Of a stretch of 50,623 bases of DNA, positions 15,564 to 25,158 are shown one piece after another (position 1 is the first letter of the stretch; each line of letters starts with the position of its first letter). Source of the DNA: Comamonadaceae bacterium. GTDB taxonomy: Bacteria; Pseudomonadota; Gammaproteobacteria; Burkholderiales; Burkholderiaceae_C. A program made the position numbers and the translations under genes. The stretch is from assembly GCA_027488215.1 (NCBI GenBank), contig JAIYCB010000024.1, positions 1-50,623 of the forward strand, read 5' to 3'. The notes under the pieces are model-generated. The model worked only from the letters and a program-made list of their open reading frames with translations, was not told where the DNA came from and searched no databases.

Positions 15564-16073
15564 ATGTGTCAAATTCGATTTCTTTTTTTGTACGCCGCCT
15601 TGGCTGGCAGTTTTTTTCTCTCGGGCTGTGGCGGCGGTGAATCTGCCCGTTCTGTAGGCTCGGTCGTCCTGTGTGAGCTGCCGCTCAAACATGCAGATGG
15701 GTCGAGTGGCGGCTACAGCATCAGTACAGTAGCCCAGGCGGTCCCTAGACAATTCAATGCCTGCACTATTCAACAGCCTCAATTAGTCAGTGTGGGCCTG
15801 TGCATTGACCATCGGCAAATGGGCGAGTTGAGTGCCCAAATGATCTTGCCCAACCAAACCATTTTGGATCTGGATCTACAGAGCGCAACTCAAGGCTCGA
15901 CATGCTTGATCAGCGGTCGAATGTTCAGTCTGTCGCTGCCCACCAACCGTTTGCAGGCTTTCAGCGGCCTCAGAGGAGATTGGACAGTGAGGGTGCGTGA
16001 TAACAATACGGTTTCCAACACCCCCATGGGTTACTTGGTTGGCTGGTCGATGCAAGCCGAAGGCCTGCAATGA
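15564..16073 (+). CDS. Lipoprotein with C-terminal P-domain-like motif
   Basis: A 169-residue secreted lipoprotein. The signal peptide ends in the lipobox FLSGC (Cys22), followed by a Gly-rich linker. The C-terminal part (about 120-165) reads FSGLRGDWTVRVRDN, then GYLVGWSMQ. This resembles the P/Homo B beta-domain attached to subtilisin-like proprotein convertases and some bacterial secreted proteases, where G-x-W-x-L-x-V-x-D and a final GxLxxWSL are typical. No protease domain is present. It ends in an ATGA overlap with the next lipoprotein gene. Domain assignment is by motif only. Confidence 0.62.
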   Translation: MCQIRFLFLYAALAGSFFLSGCGGGESARSVGSVVLCELPLKHADGSSGGYSISTVAQAVPRQFNACTIQQPQLVSVGLCIDHRQMGELSAQMILPNQTILDLDLQSATQGSTCLISGRMFSLSLPTNRLQAFSGLRGDWTVRVRDNNTVSNTPMGYLVGWSMQAEGLQ

Positions 16074-16921
16074 TCCGCCCCATCCTGGCCGTTGCTGCGC
16101 TTGTCCTGCTGCAAGGCTGCAGCGCCATCAAGCTCGGTTACCAACAACTGCCTACCCTGTCCTATTGGTGGCTCGACAGCACGGTTTCGTTCAGCAACAA
16201 CCAAACACCTGCGGTCAAGGATGCCATTGACAAGCTGTACCAATGGCACCGCCAAGAAGAACTGCCCGGCTATGCTGCTCTGCTGCAACGCACTGCCGAG
16301 CTGAGCACAGGCCAGGTGCAACCTGGTCAGCTTTGCCGCGTGGTGGAGGAGGTGCAAACCCGGCTCGACACCCTGATGCGTCAAGCGGTGGTGCAGGCCG
16401 CACCTGTGGCTATGGCATTGGGCCCTCGCCAACTCAGCCACCTGGCGCGTCACTGGGAGCGTCAGAATGAAGAGTGGGAAAAGGAATGGCTGCTAGGGGA
16501 TGCAGAAGCCCGCATGGAACGTCGCCTGGACAAGGCACTGAGCCGCTACAACTCTTTTTATGGTGAGTTGAACACGGCCCAAATCGCCCTGATCAAGACC
16601 CAATTGACGCAGTCCCCCTGGACAGCCGAATGGGGTCGGCGTGATCGCCAGCGCCGCCAGCAGGATTTGCTGTCGACATTGCAACGCATCACGCAAAGCA
16701 ACATGACGCAGGCGCAGGCCGAAGCGCAATTGTGGGGGGTGTGGCAGCGATGGCTACAACCGCCTGATGCAGGGCAACGCGCCGTGGTGCAAAGCCTATC
16801 TCAACGCGCCTGCGACAACTTGGCACAACTTCACAACACCGCGACAGCCGAGCAACGCGTGCGTGTGGCAAGGCGCTTGCGCGCCTATGAGAGAGACATC
16901 CTGGAACTCACCCGACCCTGA
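16070..16921 (+). CDS. DUF6279-type lipoprotein
   Basis: A 283-residue predicted lipoprotein: signal peptide with lipobox LLQGC (Cys17), then SAIKLGYQQLPTLSYWWLD, a start I associate with the uncharacterised DUF6279 lipoproteins of proteobacteria. The rest is helical and charged (RHWERQNEEWEKEWL, RRDRQRRQQDLL). It overlaps the previous lipoprotein gene by 4 nt (ATGA), so the two are translationally coupled. Probably outer-membrane anchored and periplasmic; function unknown. Confidence 0.78.
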   Translation: MIRPILAVAALVLLQGCSAIKLGYQQLPTLSYWWLDSTVSFSNNQTPAVKDAIDKLYQWHRQEELPGYAALLQRTAELSTGQVQPGQLCRVVEEVQTRLDTLMRQAVVQAAPVAMALGPRQLSHLARHWERQNEEWEKEWLLGDAEARMERRLDKALSRYNSFYGELNTAQIALIKTQLTQSPWTAEWGRRDRQRRQQDLLSTLQRITQSNMTQAQAEAQLWGVWQRWLQPPDAGQRAVVQSLSQRACDNLAQLHNTATAEQRVRVARRLRAYERDILELTRP

Positions 16922-17015
16922 GCGCTGACCCTGAAAAAACGGCCTGAGGGATGAAGCCCACAAACATACGGCCACTTCATAAGAGCGGGTTTGGTCTGCT
17001 GAGGTGTTGCAGACC

Positions 17016-18029
17016 TCAACTCTGAAGGGCTTGCCACATCTCCATGTCGCGCTCGGCAGTCCAGATGCGAGGGTTCTTGATGCCGCTGGCTTCATCGTAG
17101 GCGCGGGTGACGTCAAAAGGCAGGCAGTGCTCGTAAATGAACACATGGCCAAAGACAGGGTCCATGCTCTTGCGGGTATGGGCCATGGCGGCTTTGAGGT
17201 CCATCTTGGCGGCCACGGCTTCTTTGCCTGCCTCATACAGGGTCTCGACCCAGCGCTTGGTGTAGTCCAGCGCCTTGTTGACGTTGGCATTGCCCTTCAT
17301 CGCTTCGCCGCGCCCAGGCACGATGAACTCGGCCTTCAGGGCGCGCAGGGCTTCGAGCGTGGCGGGCCACTCTTCGAGCTGGGCGTCACCGGTGTAGACA
17401 CCCGCTTCGTATTCGACCAGGTCACCCGAGAACAGCACTTTTTCTTCTTCCACCCAAGCGATGGTGTCGCCACGGGTATGGCCAGGGCCAGGATGCCAGA
17501 TTTGCACCACCACACCACCCAGGTTGATGCTGAGTTTGCCGGGTACTTCGCCCTTTGTCGGGTTACCGCCGCCCACCACCATGGTGGGCCAGGTCAGGCC
17601 GGGGATGCTGTCTGCCCCACGGAACAGGCGAGGGAAGCGCTCCATCTCGCTTTTCATGTCTTGCGCGCCGCGCTCCTTGATCAGGTCCAGAGTGCCTTCG
17701 CTGGCGATGATTTCGGTCGCGCCTTCGGCCGCATAGGCATAAGCGCCCAATACACGCACCGCGTGGTAGTGGGTGAGCAGCACGTATTTGATGGGCAGAT
17801 CGCTGACAGTGCGGATTTTCTTGATCAAGTCTTGCGCCATGGCCGGGGTGGCCGTGGCGTCGCTCACCATGATGAAACGGTCACCGATGATCACGCCTGA
17901 GTTGGGGTCACCCTCGGCGGTGTAGGCCCAGCAGTGCTGGCTGAGTCGCTCGAAAGTGATCTTTTTCTCGGTCAGGTCGGCTTGGCTTGCGAAGGCTTTG
18001 ACAGGGGCCTTGGTAGGTGCTTTGGACAT
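17016..18029 (-). CDS. MBL-fold protein with altered metal-ligand motifs
   Basis: A 337-residue metallo-beta-lactamase-fold protein without signal peptide. The motif normally HxHxDH reads THYHAVRVLG, so the Asp and following His are replaced. The second His (GPGHTRGDT) and the bridging Asp (FSGDLVEY) remain, while the final ligand region reads VPGRGEA where PGHG is usual. I recall a subgroup of MBL proteins with these same changes, so this is probably a family feature rather than decay. ATG at 18029 follows CGGAGA; the upstream in-frame start at 18047 is less likely. A TAAAAT -10-like element lies about 18057-18062. Substrate unknown. Confidence 0.85.
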   Translation of the reverse strand: MSKAPTKAPVKAFASQADLTEKKITFERLSQHCWAYTAEGDPNSGVIIGDRFIMVSDATATPAMAQDLIKKIRTVSDLPIKYVLLTHYHAVRVLGAYAYAAEGATEIIASEGTLDLIKERGAQDMKSEMERFPRLFRGADSIPGLTWPTMVVGGGNPTKGEVPGKLSINLGGVVVQIWHPGPGHTRGDTIAWVEEEKVLFSGDLVEYEAGVYTGDAQLEEWPATLEALRALKAEFIVPGRGEAMKGNANVNKALDYTKRWVETLYEAGKEAVAAKMDLKAAMAHTRKSMDPVFGHVFIYEHCLPFDVTRAYDEASGIKNPRIWTAERDMEMWQALQS

Positions 18030-18120
18030 GGAAATTTCTCCGGTCAATGAATGACTTGATTTTACCTAAACGAAATGCATTACGGATTGTTAAATTCAGC
18101 AACGGGCGCTGAGCTCGCTT

Positions 18121-19161
18121 TCAGGAAACCAGTAAGGCTCGGATGGGTGCGGGCAAACCCAATACAGGCCAAGTATCTGAACCCACCCATTGCCCTTCAC
18201 AAACAGGAGGCATCTGTTCACACCCTTGCATCTGAACGGGGTGAAGGTACAAATCACGGTGCGTCAGCACATGTTTCCAGGAAGCGATGTAACGCGGCTC
18301 ACCACCCTGCGGCCACGCAGCCAGCAAATCCGATTCAGACTCAAACACCGGCAAACTGAACAAGCCTGCCCAAATGCCTTTGTCCGGTCGCTTTTGCAAC
18401 CATACTTGTCCTTGCGCGTTGACCGCCCAAAGCAACCACAAGGTTGCGCTGCTGCGTTTGAGTTTGCGCGTCTTGACGGGATAGGCCAGCGGCTCGCCTC
18501 GCGCTCTGGCCTGACACAATGCACTCACAGGACAAGTCTCGCACTGCGCCTTGCGCGGCAAACAAACTGTGGCGCCCAAATCCATGAGTGACTGGGTGTA
18601 ACGTGGCATGTCAGCGGCCTGCGCGGGCAAGAGGTCCTGCGCCAAGGTCCACAAGGCCTTTTCGTTTTTGGCTGCGGCAAGATCCTCGCCGTAGCCCAGC
18701 ACACGGGTCAACACGCGCTTGACATTACCGTCCAAAATGGCGACCCGTTCCTGAAAGCAAAACGCCGCAATGGCAGCGGCAGTCGATCGACCAATGCCGG
18801 GCAAGGTTTGCAGGTCTTCGGCACTGCGCGGAAAGGACCCGCCAAAACGCGCCATCACCTCTTGCGCGCACTTGTGCAGGTTGCGAGCACGGCTGTAATA
18901 ACCCAGACCGCTCCAAAGTGCCAGCACATCGTCTTGTGGCGCGGACGCGAGTGAAGCGACATCGGGAAAGCGCCTTAAAAACCTATGAAAGTAATCGAGC
19001 ACTGTCGTCACCTGCGTTTGCTGCAGCATGATCTCGGACAGCCAGACACGGTAAGGATCTTGGGTGTTTTGCCAAGGCAGGCTCTGGCGGCCATGCTGGC
19101 GCTGCCAGTCCACCATAAGGTGGGCGAAACCATCAGGCAATGAAATCAAGCTTTCTGGCAT
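18121..19161 (-). CDS. mutY: A/G-specific adenine glycosylase
   Basis: Base-excision repair enzyme that removes adenine mispaired with 8-oxoguanine. Visible in order: the N-terminal glycosylase domain with [10 protein letters not shown], the helix-hairpin-helix [12 protein letters not shown], the catalytic Asp in ILDGNVKRV, the [4Fe-4S] ligands spaced C-x6-C-x2-C-x5-C ([17 protein letters not shown]), and a C-terminal Nudix-like recognition domain ([20 protein letters not shown]). The 346-residue length is normal. The ATG at 19161 overlaps the end of mutM by 16 nt, so both GO-repair genes form one unit; the longer frame to 19230 runs inside mutM. Confidence 0.96.
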   Translation of the reverse strand: MPESLISLPDGFAHLMVDWQRQHGRQSLPWQNTQDPYRVWLSEIMLQQTQVTTVLDYFHRFLRRFPDVASLASAPQDDVLALWSGLGYYSRARNLHKCAQEVMARFGGSFPRSAEDLQTLPGIGRSTAAAIAAFCFQERVAILDGNVKRVLTRVLGYGEDLAAAKNEKALWTLAQDLLPAQAADMPRYTQSLMDLGATVCLPRKAQCETCPVSALCQARARGEPLAYPVKTRKLKRSSATLWLLWAVNAQGQVWLQKRPDKGIWAGLFSLPVFESESDLLAAWPQGGEPRYIASWKHVLTHRDLYLHPVQMQGCEQMPPVCEGQWVGSDTWPVLGLPAPIRALLVS

Positions 19162-19961
19162 GTGGGACAGTAAAAAGTGGTGCGCTGGCCCTGCAGCATG
19201 GACTTGATCGGCGTGCCGCACACACGACATGGCTCACCCGTACGACCGTACACCGCCGCTTCCAACTGAAAGTAACCAGTGCGGCCTTCTGCGTTGACAA
19301 AATCCTTGAGTGAACTGCCTCCCTGCTCCACCGCACGGGTCAGTACCTGAACAATGGCTGCGTGCAGCCGAACGATCCGGGGTTTGGACAAACGCGCCGC
19401 TTGGGTTGTGGGGCGAATGCCCGCCATGAACAAGGCTTCAGAAGCATAAATATTGCCCACCCCAACCACCACATTCCCGGCCAGCAGCACTTGCTTGATG
19501 GCCGACTGACGCTTTTTCAGGGCGACGGCAAAAGCCACTACATCGAAATGGCCGCTCAAAGGCTCCACGCCCAGCCGCCCCAGCAACTTTTGAGCAGCTG
19601 GCGAGTCTTCGGAAGGCGCCCAGACCACCGCCCCAAATCGTCGCGGGTCGTGCAGCCGCAGCACGCCCAGGTCCGTCACCAGGTCCATGTGGTCGTGGGG
19701 CCCAGCTTCAGGCTGTGTGGCCGCAAAATTCAGGCTACCCGACATGCCCAAATGCACAAGCAGCAGGCCTTGGTCCAGGTCCAGCAAAAGGTATTTTCCG
19801 CGCCGTCGCACCCCCCAAATGTGTCTTCCGACCAAGCTGGCAGCAGGCACCCCCAGGGGCCAGCGCAAGGGCTTGCCAAGGTGCAAAGCCAAAATTTGAG
19901 CCGATGCGATGCGGTCTGCGAAACTGCGGCGGGTCACTTCAACTTCGGGGAGTTCGGGCAT
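19146..19961 (-). CDS. mutM: Formamidopyrimidine-DNA glycosylase
   Basis: Removes 8-oxoguanine and ring-opened purines from DNA. The protein begins [10 protein letters not shown], so Pro1 (after Met removal) and Glu2 of the active site are present. Other signs are the H2TH region ([12 protein letters not shown]) and a C-terminal zinc finger ([11 protein letters not shown] then FYCPTCQKA). Length 271 fits the family. Next gene on the strand is mutY with a 16-nt overlap; on the other side it is divergent from the TPR gene with 70 nt between. Confidence 0.97.
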   Translation of the reverse strand: MPELPEVEVTRRSFADRIASAQILALHLGKPLRWPLGVPAASLVGRHIWGVRRRGKYLLLDLDQGLLLVHLGMSGSLNFAATQPEAGPHDHMDLVTDLGVLRLHDPRRFGAVVWAPSEDSPAAQKLLGRLGVEPLSGHFDVVAFAVALKKRQSAIKQVLLAGNVVVGVGNIYASEALFMAGIRPTTQAARLSKPRIVRLHAAIVQVLTRAVEQGGSSLKDFVNAEGRTGYFQLEAAVYGRTGEPCRVCGTPIKSMLQGQRTTFYCPTCQKA

Positions 19962-20031
19962 AGACTCTTGGGCAAAAAGGGGCTTGGGCAGCGCGGTTCG
20001 CGCAAGCAGGTGGCTGGATTATGATGAAGAC

Positions 20032-21777
20032 ATGAAATTCTGGTTTCGACTTGCCCTCATTTCCACGTGTGTCTGGAGCGCTTGGGCGCAACCTGCCAAG
20101 CCGCTACCAAGCACCGCGACGCCTATTGAGGGTAAAGCCACCCCTCCTCAATCCGCGCTCGACGCGACTTTGTTTTACCAATTGCTGTTGGGCGAGTTGA
20201 ATGTGCGAAGCGGCTCGCCGGGCAGTGGGTTCTCCTTCATTCTCGATGCTGCTCGCAAAACCCGCGATCCAGCGTTGTTTCAACGCGCCGTTGATCTGGC
20301 TTTGCAATCGCGCTCGGGCGATTCGGCCTTACAAGCTGCACAGGCTTGGAAGAGAGCCATCCCCGATGCCACCGATGCGAACCGATACATTTTGCAAATT
20401 TTGCTGGCACTCAACAGGGTGGAAGAAGCAGGCCAAGCTCTGAGCGTCTCAATACGTGAGCTGCCTGCGGCCGAACAAAATGCCGCCATTGCCTCGGTGC
20501 CCCGCATCTTTGGCCGAGTGCAAGACAAGAAAATGGCTGCCGATACGGTCGAAAAAGCCCTTTCTTTGGCCTTGAAACAAAGCAGCACCGAAGCCGCTGC
20601 CTGGACTGCCGTGGGGCGTATGCGGCGCGAAGCGGGGCAACTGGCCTTGGCCGTGGAGGCTACTCGCCAGGGGCGCGCTGCTGATGCATCGGCCCCCGGC
20701 CCCCTGCTCTTGGCGCTGAGCCTGGTCAGTGCGGCACCGACCGAGATGCAGCCCTTGTTGGCCCAAGCCATGCAAGGGTCGGTACAGCCCGAGTTGCGTC
20801 TGGGTTATGCACGTCACCTGATTGGTCAGTCCCAGCAGGCCGAAGCCCTGCTTCAACTCGGCCGTCTTACCGCAGAGCACCCTACTTTTGCTGATGGTTG
20901 GTTGGTGCATGGTTTGCTTCTTCAGGAAACTGGCCAGCTGACAGAAGCTGAGCAAAAACTGCGCAAGCATGTGGAACTGGCAAAAGCCAGCCTAGACAAG
21001 GAAGCACAAACCGGTTTGTCCGAGTCCTTGATGGCGTTGGCCCAAATGGCGCAGCGCCAAGGTCAGCTGCCTCAAGCCGAGCAATGGCTGGCCCAAGTGC
21101 CACCCGACGCAGACCCCATCAAGTTGGCAAGCCGCCGCGCCGACTTGCTCACACAGCAAGGCCGCAAGGAAGAAGCGCGGCAGTTGCTCGCGCAAATCAA
21201 AACCACCAATGCTGAGCAGGCCGCTCGCAAAATTCTGGTGCAGTCCATGTGGTTACGTGAGAACAAGCAATTGAACGAGGCCCATACCCTGGTCAAGCAA
21301 GGCCTGACCGCACAACCTCAAAACACCGACTTGATGTCCGAACTGGCCATGGTCTGCGAGAAGCTCAAACGTTATGACGAAATGGAAAGCGTGCTGCGCG
21401 AGCTGATCAAACTCAAACCCGAAGATCCGCATGCCTTCAACGCCCTGGGTTACTCCCTGGCCGATCGCAACACCCGACTCGATGAAGCCCGCCAATTGAT
21501 CACGCAGGCTCTGAAGCTGGCACCCAACGACGCTTACATCCAGGACAGCCTGGGCTGGGTGGCGTTTCGCCAGGGTCAATATGCCGAGGCCCTGAAAATC
21601 TTGCAAGCTGCCTACAAAGCCCGGCCCGACGCCGAAATTGCCGCCCATCTGGGTGAAGTGCTGTGGGTGATGGGCAAACGCCAAGAAGCCGGGGCAATCT
21701 GGCGCGAAGGTTTGCTGCTCAAAGCCGACAACGACACCCTGGTCGACACCATGAAGCGCTTCGACTTCAAGCCATGA
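20032..21777 (+). CDS. Exported tetratricopeptide-repeat protein
   Basis: A 581-residue protein with a cleavable-looking signal peptide (MKFWFRLALISTCVWSAWAQ) and almost entirely TPR-type helical hairpins. The clearest repeats are at the C-terminus: HAFNALGYSLADRNTRLDEA, then YIQDSLGWVAFRQGQYAEAL and IAAHLGEVLWVMGKRQEA. It probably acts as a periplasmic or outer-membrane-associated scaffold. Start ATG 20032 gives the signal peptide; the longer frame overlaps mutM. It overlaps lolB by 4 nt (ATGA), and I recall a TPR gene next to lolB and ispE in related bacteria, hinting at a link to envelope assembly. Confidence 0.87.
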   Translation: MKFWFRLALISTCVWSAWAQPAKPLPSTATPIEGKATPPQSALDATLFYQLLLGELNVRSGSPGSGFSFILDAARKTRDPALFQRAVDLALQSRSGDSALQAAQAWKRAIPDATDANRYILQILLALNRVEEAGQALSVSIRELPAAEQNAAIASVPRIFGRVQDKKMAADTVEKALSLALKQSSTEAAAWTAVGRMRREAGQLALAVEATRQGRAADASAPGPLLLALSLVSAAPTEMQPLLAQAMQGSVQPELRLGYARHLIGQSQQAEALLQLGRLTAEHPTFADGWLVHGLLLQETGQLTEAEQKLRKHVELAKASLDKEAQTGLSESLMALAQMAQRQGQLPQAEQWLAQVPPDADPIKLASRRADLLTQQGRKEEARQLLAQIKTTNAEQAARKILVQSMWLRENKQLNEAHTLVKQGLTAQPQNTDLMSELAMVCEKLKRYDEMESVLRELIKLKPEDPHAFNALGYSLADRNTRLDEARQLITQALKLAPNDAYIQDSLGWVAFRQGQYAEALKILQAAYKARPDAEIAAHLGEVLWVMGKRQEAGAIWREGLLLKADNDTLVDTMKRFDFKP

Positions 21778-22295
21778 ATCCCTGCATACGCCCCCCCAAA
21801 ATCGACCTTCAGGGACGACGACGGGTGTTGGGTATAGGCATGGCTCTCAGCCTTTTCGCAACCGGCTGCGCCACCCCCCGCATGGTCCCTTTGGACGATA
21901 AGGCGTATTGGTCAGGGCGAATGGCCATTCAGGTACTCAAGAATCCACCGGAATCGCTCAGCGCCGGTTTCGAACTCCAAGGCTCAGCCTTGGCAGGCGA
22001 AATGGTCTTGCTCAGCCCCATCGGCACCACCCTGGCCCGCCTGGAATGGACACCCCAAGGCGCACGCCTGGCCCAAGGCCAGCAACAAATGGAGAGTCCG
22101 AGCCTGCAAAGGTTGGGGGCTCGCCTGACAGGCACGGAACTGCCCATAGCGGCTTTGTTCGAGTGGCTGGCGGGCCGACCTGCTGAGGCACCCGGCTGGC
22201 AAGTCGACTTGTCGGCACACACCCAAGGCCGCATCAGTGCAGAGCGGCGTGAACCCACACCGGGTGCGCTGCTGCGCATCGCACTGGACCGCTGA
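21774..22295 (+). CDS. lolB: Outer-membrane lipoprotein insertion protein LolB
   Basis: Outer-membrane lipoprotein that receives lipoproteins from LolA and inserts them into the outer membrane. The 173-residue product has a long basic leader, a lipobox FATGC (Cys32) and a LolB-like beta-barrel (YWSGRMAIQV, then SAGFELQGSALAGEMVLLSPIG and LARLEWTPQGARL). Sequence conservation is low, as usual in the family, but context supports it: ispE follows 45 nt downstream and lolA is elsewhere in this window (45982-46668). Start overlaps the TPR gene stop. Confidence 0.85.
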   Translation: MNPCIRPPKIDLQGRRRVLGIGMALSLFATGCATPRMVPLDDKAYWSGRMAIQVLKNPPESLSAGFELQGSALAGEMVLLSPIGTTLARLEWTPQGARLAQGQQQMESPSLQRLGARLTGTELPIAALFEWLAGRPAEAPGWQVDLSAHTQGRISAERREPTPGALLRIALDR

Positions 22296-22340
22296 GCGTG
22301 CCTTTCCTTCAGGCATGTCAAGCCTCGCGATAATCCACCC

Positions 22341-23186
22341 ATGAAATCACTGCACGATGTGCCTGCCCCGGCCAAACTGAATCTGTTTTTGCATATCACT
22401 GGCCGTCGCCCAGATGGGTACCACGAACTGCAATCGGTTTTCATGCTGATCGACTGGTGCGACACACTGCATTTTGAAAAGCGACCCAACGGTGCCATCA
22501 GCCGCGAAGACCTCACGATCGCCCTGCCTGCCCAAGATCTGATCACCCGCGCCGCACAACTGCTGCAGTCCCACACCGGCTGCACTGAGGGGGCCCATAT
22601 TGCGGTGGAAAAACGAATTCCGGCGCAAGCGGGCATGGGTGGCGGCTCCTCCGATGCGGCCACCTGCTTGCTGGCGCTCAACCGCTTGTGGGGACTGAAC
22701 CTGACACTTTCCACATTGGAAAAATTGGGACTGCAATTAGGCGCTGATGTCCCTTTTTTCTTGCGCGGTCATAACGCCTGGGTCGAAGGCGTGGGTGAAA
22801 AAATCACCCCCATTGAATTGCCCGCCGCCCATTTTTGGGTGGTCAAGCCCCCTCAGGGTGTAGCAACCTCTCAAATTTTTGCCCACCCGGACCTCAAACG
22901 GGACACAAACACTGCTACAATGTCGGTCTTTGCTGTAGAGACTTATGACTTCGGTCACAATGATCTGCAACCCGTCGCGCAAGCTTTGTGCCCCGGTATT
23001 GAGCAAGCCCTTCAGCTTCTCTCCCAAGCCGGCATGCAAGCCAAAATGACGGGTTCCGGCAGTGCCGTGTTTGCCCATTGCTTGGACATCCGCACGAAAG
23101 TCTCGGTCCCTGACCTCTTTCTGGCCCGGCTTTGCAGCAATTTGGAAGCTCACCCTTTACAAGGCTGGGCATCCAGCGATAGTTAA
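22341..23186 (+). CDS. ispE: 4-diphosphocytidyl-2-C-methyl-D-erythritol kinase
   Basis: GHMP kinase of the non-mevalonate isoprenoid pathway, phosphorylating CDP-methylerythritol. The 281-residue protein shows the substrate motif [21 protein letters not shown], the ATP-binding glycine-rich loop [25 protein letters not shown] and the C-terminal MTGSGSAVF motif. Length fits the family. Followed within 34 nt by tRNA-Gln and then prs, a gene order I associate with betaproteobacteria. A TACAAT hexamer inside the gene (about 22916-22921) could be part of an internal promoter, but no good -35 is seen. Confidence 0.96.
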   Translation: MKSLHDVPAPAKLNLFLHITGRRPDGYHELQSVFMLIDWCDTLHFEKRPNGAISREDLTIALPAQDLITRAAQLLQSHTGCTEGAHIAVEKRIPAQAGMGGGSSDAATCLLALNRLWGLNLTLSTLEKLGLQLGADVPFFLRGHNAWVEGVGEKITPIELPAAHFWVVKPPQGVATSQIFAHPDLKRDTNTATMSVFAVETYDFGHNDLQPVAQALCPGIEQALQLLSQAGMQAKMTGSGSAVFAHCLDIRTKVSVPDLFLARLCSNLEAHPLQGWASSDS

Positions 23187-23220
23187 TCGGTCGGTCGCTG
23201 TTTCAGCGGTCAACCCGTGT

Positions 23221-23297
23221 AGGGGAGTCGCCAAGCTGGTTAAGGCACCGGATTTTGATTCCGGCATGCAAAGGTTCGAATCCTTTCTCCCCTGCCA
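23221..23297 (+). tRNA. tRNA-Gln (anticodon TTG)
   Basis: A 77-nt cloverleaf with encoded CCA end. The acceptor stem AGGGGAG pairs with CTCCCCT. The D-arm contains AAGCTGGTTAAGGC, the anticodon arm CCGGATTTTGATTCCGG presents TTG, and the T-arm has GGTTCGAATCC. It lies between ispE and prs on the same strand, probably in one transcript. Confidence 0.97.
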
Positions 23298-23344
23298 AAT
23301 ACGTTCATTCGTACAGGCCCTTTTATCTGATCGCTGGAATGCAC

Positions 23345-24316
23345 ATGCAGCCTGCTTCACTCCCCCCCGATTTCATGCTGTTCACCGGCAATGCCAACCC
23401 CATTTTGGCTGCCGAAATCGCCAAACACCTGGGCACACAGCTCGGCGCGGTCGATGTGGGCCGTTTTTCTGATGGTGAAGTCACCGTCGAACTCAAGCAA
23501 AACGTCCGGGCCCGCGAGGTGTTCGTGGTGCAATCGACTTGCGCGCCCACCAACGAAAACCTGATGGAATTGCTGATCATGGTGGATGCACTCAAACGTG
23601 CATCGGCCGGTCGCATCAGCGCGGTGATTCCCTACTTCGGCTATGCCCGGCAAGACCGCCGCCCCCGCTCCACCCGGGTGCCGATCTCGGCCAAAGTCGT
23701 GGCGAACATGCTTCAAGCCGTGGGTGTGGATCGCGTCCTCACCATGGACCTTCACGCCGACCAGATCCAAGGCTTCTTCGACATCCCGGTCGACAACATT
23801 TACGCCTCGCCCGTATTGCTCGGTGACCTGCGCCAGCAAAACTACGACGACCTCATCGTCGTATCGCCTGACGTCGGTGGTGTGGTGCGTGCGCGGGCCT
23901 TGGCCAAGCAACTGAACTGCGATCTGGCCATCATCGACAAGCGCCGCCCCAAAGCCAACGTGTCTGAAGTCATGCACGTCATTGGCGAGATTGAAGGCCG
24001 CAACTGCGTGATCATGGACGACATGATCGACACCGCGGGCACACTGGTCAAAGCTGCCGAAGTGCTCAAAGAACGCGGTGCCAAAAAAGTCTACGCCTAT
24101 TGCACGCACCCGATCTTCTCGGGTCCGGCCATCGACCGCATCGCCAAGGGTGAAGCTCTCGACGAAGTCGTCGTCACCAACACCATCCCGCTGACGGCCG
24201 AAGCCGCAGCGTGTGCCAAGATTCGCCAACTCTCCGTGGCTCCGCTGATCGCTGAAACGATCAACCGGATTGCGCATGGCGAGTCGGTGATGAGCCTGTT
24301 TTCCGATCAAACCTGA
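23345..24316 (+). CDS. prs: Ribose-phosphate pyrophosphokinase
   Basis: Makes PRPP from ribose 5-phosphate and ATP for nucleotide, His and Trp synthesis. The 323-residue product shows [17 protein letters not shown], the catalytic flexible region [10 protein letters not shown] and the PRPP-binding loop [12 protein letters not shown]. The ATG at 23345 has TGGA at usable spacing; an in-frame ATG at 23339 is equally possible. A hairpin followed by a T-run lies after the stop. rplY follows. Confidence 0.96.
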   Translation: MQPASLPPDFMLFTGNANPILAAEIAKHLGTQLGAVDVGRFSDGEVTVELKQNVRAREVFVVQSTCAPTNENLMELLIMVDALKRASAGRISAVIPYFGYARQDRRPRSTRVPISAKVVANMLQAVGVDRVLTMDLHADQIQGFFDIPVDNIYASPVLLGDLRQQNYDDLIVVSPDVGGVVRARALAKQLNCDLAIIDKRRPKANVSEVMHVIGEIEGRNCVIMDDMIDTAGTLVKAAEVLKERGAKKVYAYCTHPIFSGPAIDRIAKGEALDEVVVTNTIPLTAEAAACAKIRQLSVAPLIAETINRIAHGESVMSLFSDQT

Positions 24317-24336
24317 TCGGAAAGAGGCCTTTAGCG

Positions 24337-24369
24337 GCCAGCCGTCCTTGTGGACTGGTTGGCTTTTTT
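24337..24369 (+). terminator. Rho-independent terminator after prs
   Basis: An 11-bp stem with one bulged T (24337-24347 with 24352-24363) and a TTGT loop, followed by six T residues. It lies 20 nt after the prs stop and 47 nt before rplY, so it ends the prs transcript or attenuates read-through into rplY. Confidence 0.65.
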
Positions 24370-24415
24370 GAGTCAGGGTCGCACTGGTCGCGGTGGACCC
24401 CAAAAGGAGAAATGT

Positions 24416-25045
24416 ATGAAATTCGTCGCTTTTGAGCGCGCTAAGCAGGGCACGGGTGCGAGCCGCCGTCTCCGCAATTCCGGTCGCACACCGGGCATCG
24501 TTTACGGTTCCACATCGGCCCCACAACTGATCGAACTGGACCACAACGCTTTGTGGCACGCTCTGAAAAGAGAAGCTTTCCACGCTTCGATTCTGGACAT
24601 GGAACTCAATGGTCAGTCCAGCAAGGTTTTGCTGCGCGACTACCAGATGCACCCCTACAAGCAGTTGGTGCAACACATCGACTTCCAGCGCGTCGACGCC
24701 AACACCACCCTGCACATGAAAGTGCCATTGCATTTCAGCGGTGAAGAAGAGTCCGAAGCCGTCAAGACGGACAAGTGCACGGTCAACCACGTGGCCACCG
24801 AAATCGAAGTGGCTTGCTTGCCCGCCAACCTGCCCGAATTCATCGCGGTGGATCTGAAAGGTTTGACCTTGGGCAAATCGCTGCACCTCGACGACATCAC
24901 CTTGCCTGCTGGCTGCAAAGCCATCACGCATGGCAAGAAAAACCCGGTCCTTGTGTCCGTGGTGGCTCCTGTCGAAGAAGTGGTGGCAGCACCCGTGGCT
25001 GCTGCACCTGCAGATGCCAAAGGCAAGGGCAAAGGCAAGAAGTAA
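24416..25045 (+). CDS. rplY: 50S ribosomal protein L25/general stress protein Ctc
   Basis: Ribosomal protein binding 5S rRNA. This is the long Ctc form of 209 residues: an N-terminal L25 domain ([37 protein letters not shown]) plus a C-terminal beta domain, ending in a low-complexity Ala/Lys/Gly tail ([12 protein letters not shown]). The ATG at 24416 has a strong AAGGAG site. pth follows, a common pairing. A clear terminator stands between them. Confidence 0.95.
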   Translation: MKFVAFERAKQGTGASRRLRNSGRTPGIVYGSTSAPQLIELDHNALWHALKREAFHASILDMELNGQSSKVLLRDYQMHPYKQLVQHIDFQRVDANTTLHMKVPLHFSGEEESEAVKTDKCTVNHVATEIEVACLPANLPEFIAVDLKGLTLGKSLHLDDITLPAGCKAITHGKKNPVLVSVVAPVEEVVAAPVAAAPADAKGKGKGKK

Positions 25046-25080
25046 TCTTCTCGCATGGGCTGTCAAGCCCTGCTCTTTCA

Positions 25081-25104
25081 AGGCCCGCGCAAGCGGGCCT
25101 TTTG
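25081..25104 (+). terminator. Rho-independent terminator after rplY
   Basis: Perfect 9-bp stem AAGGCCCGC/GCGGGCCTT with a GCAA loop, running into TTTT. It lies 35 nt after the rplY stop and before pth. Confidence 0.75.
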
Positions 25105-25158
25105 CTTGGCGCCCACGTTATGCAACTGCTCAGTCGGCACCAAGGATAATCACGCACC

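Noticed and set aside
23221..23297. tRNA-Gln (and tRNA-Leu at 37343) as integration site
   Set aside because: No integrase, direct repeat of the tRNA end, or foreign gene block nearby.
24301..24320. Perfect hairpin at the prs stop codon as terminator
   Set aside because: TCCGATCA/TGATCGGA is real but no T-run follows; the next hairpin at 24337 is the better terminator.
23357..25081. 574-codon minus-strand open frame
   Set aside because: Runs antisense through prs and rplY, both unmistakable; no plausible start or domain.
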